From positions 15,333,479-15,397,478 of the forward strand of contig CM049321.1 in assembly GCA_026874595.1 (NCBI GenBank): 64,000 bases of DNA, given 5' to 3'. The notes beneath the pieces are model-generated. The model saw nothing but the letters and a program-made list of their open reading frames with translations, was not told the origin of the DNA and made no database searches. Both the position numbers and the translations under genes were made by a program. Below are positions 57,506-64,000 of this stretch, one piece after another. The DNA is from Sipunculus nudus. Lineage: Eukaryota; Annelida; Sipuncula; Golfingiida; Sipunculidae. The first letter of the stretch is position 1. Each line of letters opens with the position of its first letter.

Positions 57506-60500
57506 ACCAGATAAAGATCTATTATTTAGTTTAAATCACTTGATAACTTCACATATTTGAGTGTTGTACACAGTGTTTCATACTGCCGTCGAACGGTGGC
57601 TTCGCTGAATGGGAGGCCATCATAGACTCTTCATTTACTGATGGCGCCAGATCCGTCACTGTTACAAGCGGTGAGATGAGACACGGTTCGTTCGTCATTC
57701 ATCATTTCAGCTATATTTGGAAATTATAAAGAAATAATTTGCCTAATAGTATTCTGTGGCGCTTACTTGCGTTAACATATATGTACAACTATCGACAATA
57801 ATCGGAAGAAGTACCGCCTTCATGTATTAATAATGGCTCACTGTTATGCACGCAACTCGCGGTAATGCAAATGAGTTTACATGGCGCTTGTGTTTTAGGC
57901 CAATAGGTAACGTAAGTCTCGTTTAATCTCTATTGAAAGAAGGTTTAAAAGGCCGGTTCCGAAAAAGCCGTGCCTCGGTAGCTGTGGTTACAAACATTGG
58001 AACTTGTGTACCGTTCTTGGCGTTTCAGAACTACCGCTTTGCGCGACAGAAATGTGGTATTGTTCTTGAATTTTCACCCGAAATGTTGATAAGAGGAAAT
58101 GTGGGGATACGTTTTCAGTTTAAATTATTCTTTGATATTGTTTTATTGTAAATATATCAGGGGCGCCGTGTTTTTACGATATTAGGGGAAATAATTTAAT
58201 TGACAAAAGAAGATTTATAAATCCAGCATTTTAATAGTAATTTACGAAAAGCAATTCAGTGCATTTAATAAATGTATAAATGAATCATAAAAATAGTAAT
58301 AAACAATTTTGTATCTTTATTGAAAAGTCAGCCAGCGGTAACAATTATATATATAAAGTCGACCACAAGCTGCCGTTAAGATCTCGTATATCCTCTGACC
58401 GTGTGATTTTTGATCGTTGGAATCATGAATTCGTGGATTATCTTGATCCACGAAAACCACGAAAATAAAATCCCAACTAATATTTCTGAATCTACAGTAT
58501 TTGCGTTAATCACCGTCTGCTCATTGTCATTTTGGTGTCACTCTCAAATTTGTAAGGCTCGCATGTCGAAACCCTTTCTGTTATCGTTCTATTTCGTAAT
58601 GGCTAATTCAAAATTTCAGATTTCGTCAGGATTTGGTCTTTTTTCTTCTGACATGCTGGTGGCCAGGCTCCCAGTGAAACAGTCATTATGAATGGCGGAA
58701 GTACCGATTTACGTTATATGTCGTAAATTGGACTGTCATTAAACGATACGTTTGGCCAAAATTACATTCGTGTAATGACAGTCATCTACCCCTCGCTGTG
58801 CGAAATTACAGTCGAATTGTCCTATTGCCAAGTAAGTTGCACATGTAAGGCACAAAGAAAGTTTTATTTTACAAGTTTCTTTGAGAACTCATAAAATTAC
58901 TAAGTAATATTGCAACCTTACCTGTGTGAAATAATACTATATACTAACATTAAACATATCGTATAATAATTATATGATAATATATAACCAGAAAACACAT
59001 TTCCTGTGGACTGATACAGAACTTTAAATTATGATACCCTCTTTAAGCTCATTCATTATTCTTTTCCGTGGAACCTGTTGTTACAAAACCGTTTTCCGAA
59101 AAGCTTCTGACTGAGTAAAATTGCCAAATAAGTGGTTTTCTCTGGTGAAATCTACATGGTGCTATTGCTTTAATTAAAAAGGAATGGTCTTTTTCCAGTA
59201 GAACGAGTTGGGATATTTCCTCGATCTACCATAAACTCAATGTGGCAGTCATTATATCATTGTTGTATATTTAAGAATAATATTTATTTTATATTTTGGG
59301 TGCAGGTAACCGTCTGCATTTTTAATTTTCTTTTATTTAATCCTTAAGCCAAGTGAGTTCCATTACGGTAGCACTCACTTCCTGTAATATTATCCTGGTG
59401 TCACCCAATTTTAACAGCCTTGTTTTAGGAAACTGTACACGTGGTGTCTTGTGGCCTTTATATAGTGTCACGACGGACTGTCAGATTTAATGCATATATA
59501 AAGATATATTGCTCTCCTTTATAACTTCTAGTCAACCGAGAAAACAAGAATAATGACTATTCTACCTAGTGGAGAATACGGCACTCTAGATAGAATCATA
59601 AATAAGCCACACAAGTGGACCCCGGGTGTTTTAGGAAAAGCCTCATTTGTTACAATACCATCGTCTATTAGGACCACATTACTGCTTCGCCTACACCTGG
59701 AGCAGACCCGCGGGGTAGTTAGCATTCAAAGAAGCCGAGACATTGTCGTTTAAGGGGGTTCCTGTCAATGACAGATTTGTTACGTTGCTGGGCGTCTGGT
59801 GTGACATCTAGAAATAAAACTAGATGTGCGCAATGGCCGAGCCATCACTGAAAGCCTCCCCGGCAGGCGCAACTTTACCATAATAGAGAAACGGTTAAGG
59901 AGTGTATGATATTAGGAATAAGTCAAGGTATTAAATAAATGTCATGTGCAATTATGTCACCGATGAATATTGTGTCCCAAATCCATTTTTTTTTAAATCA
60001 GCCCTATTTGAAATTCAGCTCAAACGCGGACGGAAGAAAGAAAAAGAAGAAAAACAATATTGAAATTTGTGGTATTGCACTGACTCAAATGAATCCATTT
60101 TGAAGATATTTGCATTAGTATTCAAATACTTTCTTTTTACCTGTACTTGTATTCATATTAATGGAATTATAGAGTATTTGTATTCATTTAAATACATTTG
60201 TAAATTATTCGCCCCATGTCTGGTATTTATTCAGTTTCAATCAAACAAAATCGATGATAATCCAGGATATAGAAATTTTACAAATAAAAAAAAGATTTTA
60301 AATACCTGGTTTTACGCCTTTAATTTATATATATATAAAAATAAAATTATTATATTCACTTTTGAAGACCTTCACTTCAATTTACACACTAAATATAGCA
60401 TGAGCCTTACGACAATTATCAACATAATAGACAACATAATGAGAACTTGTCTAAGGTCTGATTTGTTTTATCACAATACTTTTTAAACATGTATCAGTAA

Positions 60501-60660
60501 AACAATGAAATGTTATCTCAGTTTTGAGACTGAAACGTGTGTAAAAAATAACCCAAGGATCAGAACACCCACTCATTTATACAGAGATCAAACTGGGCAT
60601 ATTTAATTGTATCCTTAGACAAAGTCGGGATACTATGGTTTAGGCACGGTCGCGCTTCAC
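57506..60660. other. Intergenic DNA; two hairpins or TE ends at most
   Basis: No credible gene. At 58731-58741 and 58773-58783 GACTGTCATTA/TAATGACAGTC form a perfect 11-bp inverted pair around a 31-bp loop. Around 60100-60200 ATTCAAATAC/GTATTTGTATTC words resemble hAT-type subterminal repeats. The 139-codon frame at 60067-60486 is AT-rich and has no domain. Confidence 0.4.
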
Positions 60661-60661
60661 G

Positions 60662-61600
60662 GTGAAAATTGCTCATATCTCAGGAGTGGTTCAATGTATT
60701 GGTCAGAAATTTGGCATGTACATCTATCTTGGAGAGTGTTCCCGTAAGCATACAGATGGCCTAACCTGCCTTACCGTTTTCATAGTATAACGTTATGTCC
60801 TTTTGATAGGAATAATTTGCCGTATTGGCCTAAATTTGTGCTTGTCCATAGATCTTGTATATCTCCATCTCATATTCAAGACTGGTGGCGCCATCTGCCA
60901 TCGTTTTCGTGTTGCGTTCATCTGTAGATTTGCTTTAGGTGAAAATTGCTCATATCTCAGGTGTCGTTTAATGTGTCGGTCTGCACTTGGGCGTGTACAT
61001 CCGTCTTTTAGAGTTTTCGGTCAACAAGACAGGTGGCGCAAGTTCCTTGCCGTTTTCTTGGTGTAAATTAATCCCATTTTCTCAAGAGTGATTCACCGTA
61101 TTGACCTGACATTGTGCATGTCCATAGATCTTGCATTACTCCATCTCGCATTCAAGGCTGGGGGCGCCGTCTGCAATTGCCTCTATGTGGCGTCCGCCCG
61201 TACATTTGCTTTAGATGAAAATTGCTCATATCTCATATCTCATATCTGAAATTTGGCACGTATATACATCTGGTCGTAGACCAGACAGGTGGCGCCACCT
61301 ACCTTCCAATTTTCATAGAACAGGCAAATGCCCTTTTGTCAGAAGTGATTTGCCATACTTGCCTAAAATTTTGCTTTGCCATATTGGCCTGAAATTGTGC
61401 ATGTCCATCGATCTTGGATACCTCCATCTTGTATTCAGGACTGGTGGTGCCATCTGCAGTTGTCTTTGGGTGACATCCATCCATCTATTTGCTTTGGGTA
61501 AAATTGCTCATATCTGAGGAGTGGATGGGTGTATCAGCCGGAAATTTTGGCATGTTGGTCCGTCTTGGATATCTTTGTGACGGTGCCTTGAATATTCACA
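60662..61600 (+). repeat. Diverged 278-bp tandem repeat, about 3.4 copies
   Basis: Copies start at about 60663, 60941, 61217 and 61498, each with AAATTGCTCATATCT. Later blocks CATAGATCTTG, CTCCATCT, TTCA-GACTGG and GGCGCCATCTGC recur in order. Periods are 278, 276 and 281 bp. The copies are well diverged, unlike the main satellite. Small frames here are not genes. Confidence 0.75.
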
Positions 61601-62815
61601 TATTTGGTGAAAGATGTTGTTCTCCTGTTGATAGATGGAAGAAATCATGGTCGCTTGCCAAGTGTCAGTATATACTGTGGAAGATGGGGGCCTATTATTA
61701 ACGGGGGAGGGAGGGGGGGGGGGGCGTAGGATCAATGTCTGGGGATGCAATGGCACCTGCGGTGCCAAGAAATTGTAGTTTTATAAACTGAAATAAAGGA
61801 ATCAGTAATATAAATTTTGATTATTTACATAGTATCATAAGATAGCTGATACAGCAATGAGTCTTAATATCATAAGTAAAAAAAATTGACATCTTTAAGT
61901 AATTGAGTACTTGTCTAAGTATTATTTAAAATTTGTTTATTTTTTTAAATTTTGCAATAAATATTAATTAACAAACTGAAACACTTAGAAAAGGCCTAGG
62001 AATTTAGATTATTTTACTGCATCAACTGCATCCTTGTCTATCATTAATTTGCTTCATATAACCCATAATAGTAAAAGAAAAAAAAAGATTTATATATTTT
62101 TTTCATTATAAAAAATTGAAATGAAAAATTCCAAAAGGTGACTGCATGGTGTCATTTGGAATACATTTTCGGCTAACCATATAGGATCCATACAACATCA
62201 GTAATTGCAAGGTAATTCCCAGTTTCTCATTATCTCTAAAATTCCTTTTCCTTAATAATTCTTAAAGTTGTTATTATAAACCAATAAAATAATTATTTAA
62301 TTATTGATTATTGCTGTGTTTTTTGGCCAAAACAACTACCAAAGGAGGGGGATTGGAAACCTGGAGCCAGCTGTGGCCTGCCAAGAGCTGGCTGGCTGCC
62401 CAGTATGCCCCACCTGTATCATGTATAATTAGCCGGAAAGGTCAACAAGGGTGACATACAAGTAACTGAAGAGGGACATCAGTATAGCCTAGGTGTAAGT
62501 ATGACATGGTCTCAAAAAAACTTAAATAAAAGCTACAGTTTTAGACCAATTCCTTTCAAATTTTAGAATTTAGAAGCTGAAATCCTTGCGTGAACATGAT
62601 CCAATCATTACAGAAAAAAGTGCCATGGCCAAAGTTGGTACTGATTTTATGTTTATGCATATATATTTAAAAATTTCATAATTCTGATCTAATTTTCAGT
62701 ATACAATTGAATCTTGATTAAATTAAGTTATATTCCTGAAAAAAAAGAGACTAGTTTTAATAATTCTCATGTTAAGTGAGTAAATATATCTTTCATGATT
62801 TTTTACAAAGTGCAT
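61601..62815. other. Non-coding DNA with a G-rich run
   Basis: G-rich at 61703-61724, then AT-rich. A GC-richer patch at about 62340-62480 (GAGCTGGCTGGCTGCC) may be a repeat fragment but is unrecognised. Confidence 0.4.
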
Positions 62816-62819
62816 AACT

Positions 62820-63090
62820 CAAGTGTTCGGGCCAATAACTTTTGAGGAAAGTTGAGGTGTTTTCCTCAATATCTAGAAGGAACTTTATCACAGTGACCCA
62901 ATTTTCAGTATGGTAGGAGATTTTGGGGACATCTAACTGTATGCCGAATTTCAGATTCGTAGGTCCAATGGTTTAAAAACGTGCCAGTTTAACGGACGGC
63001 CAGACGGCCGGACGGACGGACGGACGGACAGCCGACGGGCAAAGGGCCATCACTATAGCTCAGTTGACTTAAACTATAGTCAGTTGAGCT
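62820..63090 (+). repeat. Dispersed repeat ending in a GGAC-type microsatellite
   Basis: A block with GCCGAATTTCAGATTCGTAG and GGTTTAAAAACG runs into repeated ACGG units (about 62990-63030) and then GGGCAAAGGGCCATCA. After that GTTGACTTAAACTATAGTCA and AGTTGAGCTAAAAC suggest a small local duplication. The overall layout is familiar from dispersed repeats of marine invertebrates; the family name is not known to me. Confidence 0.5.
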
Positions 63091-64000
63091 AAAACCCACA
63101 TCCCTATGAAGCGAATCTCTTACAGTACAGGATTTTCACCATAAACCAGTGTTGCATCAAATTGGAATCCTTTGGAAGTCGCTGGTTATTTTTTTTTAAC
63201 AGATTACCTTCCGGACAGGGTAGAGACCGGTTATACATCACCAGGCGAGTAATAAATCAAAGGTCCTTCAAAGGGAAAGGGTTCAAGGTCAACGTCATCT
63301 ATCACGTCTACATATTGAGTCAGGTTAATATACTTATACGCTGTGTCAACACAGCGCTGGATATAGAGCAAGCTGGAAAGAAAAGGAATGGTAGAAAAAA
63401 TAGAGGGCAAAGAGTACGGGTAACGTGGCAAGAAAACCACTGTCCCTGACAGCGGGACATCTGAATTATGAAGCGGCGATATGTTCTTATAGAGAAAACG
63501 TTTGATCATGCCCCCTGAAAGTAAGGCCGTTTACCACCAAAGCCAGATGATCCGTATAGCCCAGAAATGGAAAGCTTCTCATGTACATCATCGGCCATCA
63601 TTTCAGCACATTTAACCTAGAGAAAATTTGATGATTTTGTTTTATTCAATATAGTCAGCAATGTATACGAAACAGTCAAATAGGAATAATTCCGACAAGG
63701 GATGAATAGCGTATATTTGGAGCAACTGTTGATTATATTTCTAGTCCAATATCCTGTTAAACCCCATGTTTTGCCAGTTTGTGGTAATACATGGTTTCTG
63801 GACGATATATATTGGCTGCTCCAGTCTGTATATGGGGATTGGACATAGATGGCCTCAGGCCAACTGCCCCCGACTGTCTGGGAGACGAAAGCTTATTGAG
63901 CTCACTGATGATCTATACCTGTGAGAAATAAGTGACGCTTGTGTAGTCGATTTGGCTTGAAGAATTAGAAAGATATATTGACCTCATACATTTGGCTGAC
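63091..64000. other. Non-coding DNA, nothing recognised
   Basis: Frames at 63162-63449 and 63231-63509 overlap on opposite strands and have no known domain. No gene is supported. Confidence 0.4.

Noticed and set aside
60067-60486. 139-codon + strand frame as a gene
   Set aside because: Very AT-rich, dominated by Ile, Phe, Tyr, Asn and Lys, with no domain. The start region looks like transposon subterminal repeats.

Overview
This window looks like nuclear DNA of a marine invertebrate, most probably a mollusc. The inference rests on four things: low GC, long (TA)n/(GA)n tracts, several tRNA-derived SINEs plus a decayed tyrosine-recombinase retrotransposon, and a neuropeptide receptor of the allatostatin-A/galanin type. 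Species and chromosome cannot be read from the sequence. There are no bacterial-type genes; only one intact protein-coding gene is supported.

Layout. 1-8.98 kb is non-coding DNA with a MITE-like element, SINE copies, microsatellites and old duplications. About 8.99-39.77 kb is one satellite array of roughly 65 head-to-tail monomers of about 476 bp. Each monomer carries a tRNA-like module: an 11-nt A box matching the Pol III consensus and a near-perfect B box 32 nt downstream, followed by T-runs. The array is patchy. Large blocks are repeated at offsets of 4763, 3808 and 1427 bp (10, 8 and 3 monomers), so higher-order repeats are visible, most strongly on the right. In the right-hand 3-mer, one monomer type has both the A box and the B box mutated.

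39.8-47.2 kb is intergenic, with dispersed repeats, two SINEs and a 200-bp foldback element. 47.86-49.0 kb is an intronless coding region for a class A GPCR. Its DRY motif reads WRY, a change that needs three base substitutions from an Asp codon. 49-53 kb holds another SINE, a compositionally odd 1.1-kb stretch and an LTR-like segment with a TATA box and heat-shock-type elements. 53.9-57.5 kb holds the ruins of a DIRS/Ngaro-type retrotransposon on the minus strand, in the order gag-like, reverse transcriptase, RNase H, tyrosine recombinase. 57.5-64 kb is intergenic with a diverged 278-bp tandem repeat and a common-looking dispersed repeat ending in a GGAC-type microsatellite.

The most unusual feature is the satellite: some 31 kb of tandem tRNA-like Pol III promoter units, apparently built from the same kind of tRNA-like head seen in a nearby SINE fragment at 5.4 kb. 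Whether it is transcribed, binds TFIIIC or has a chromatin role cannot be decided from sequence.
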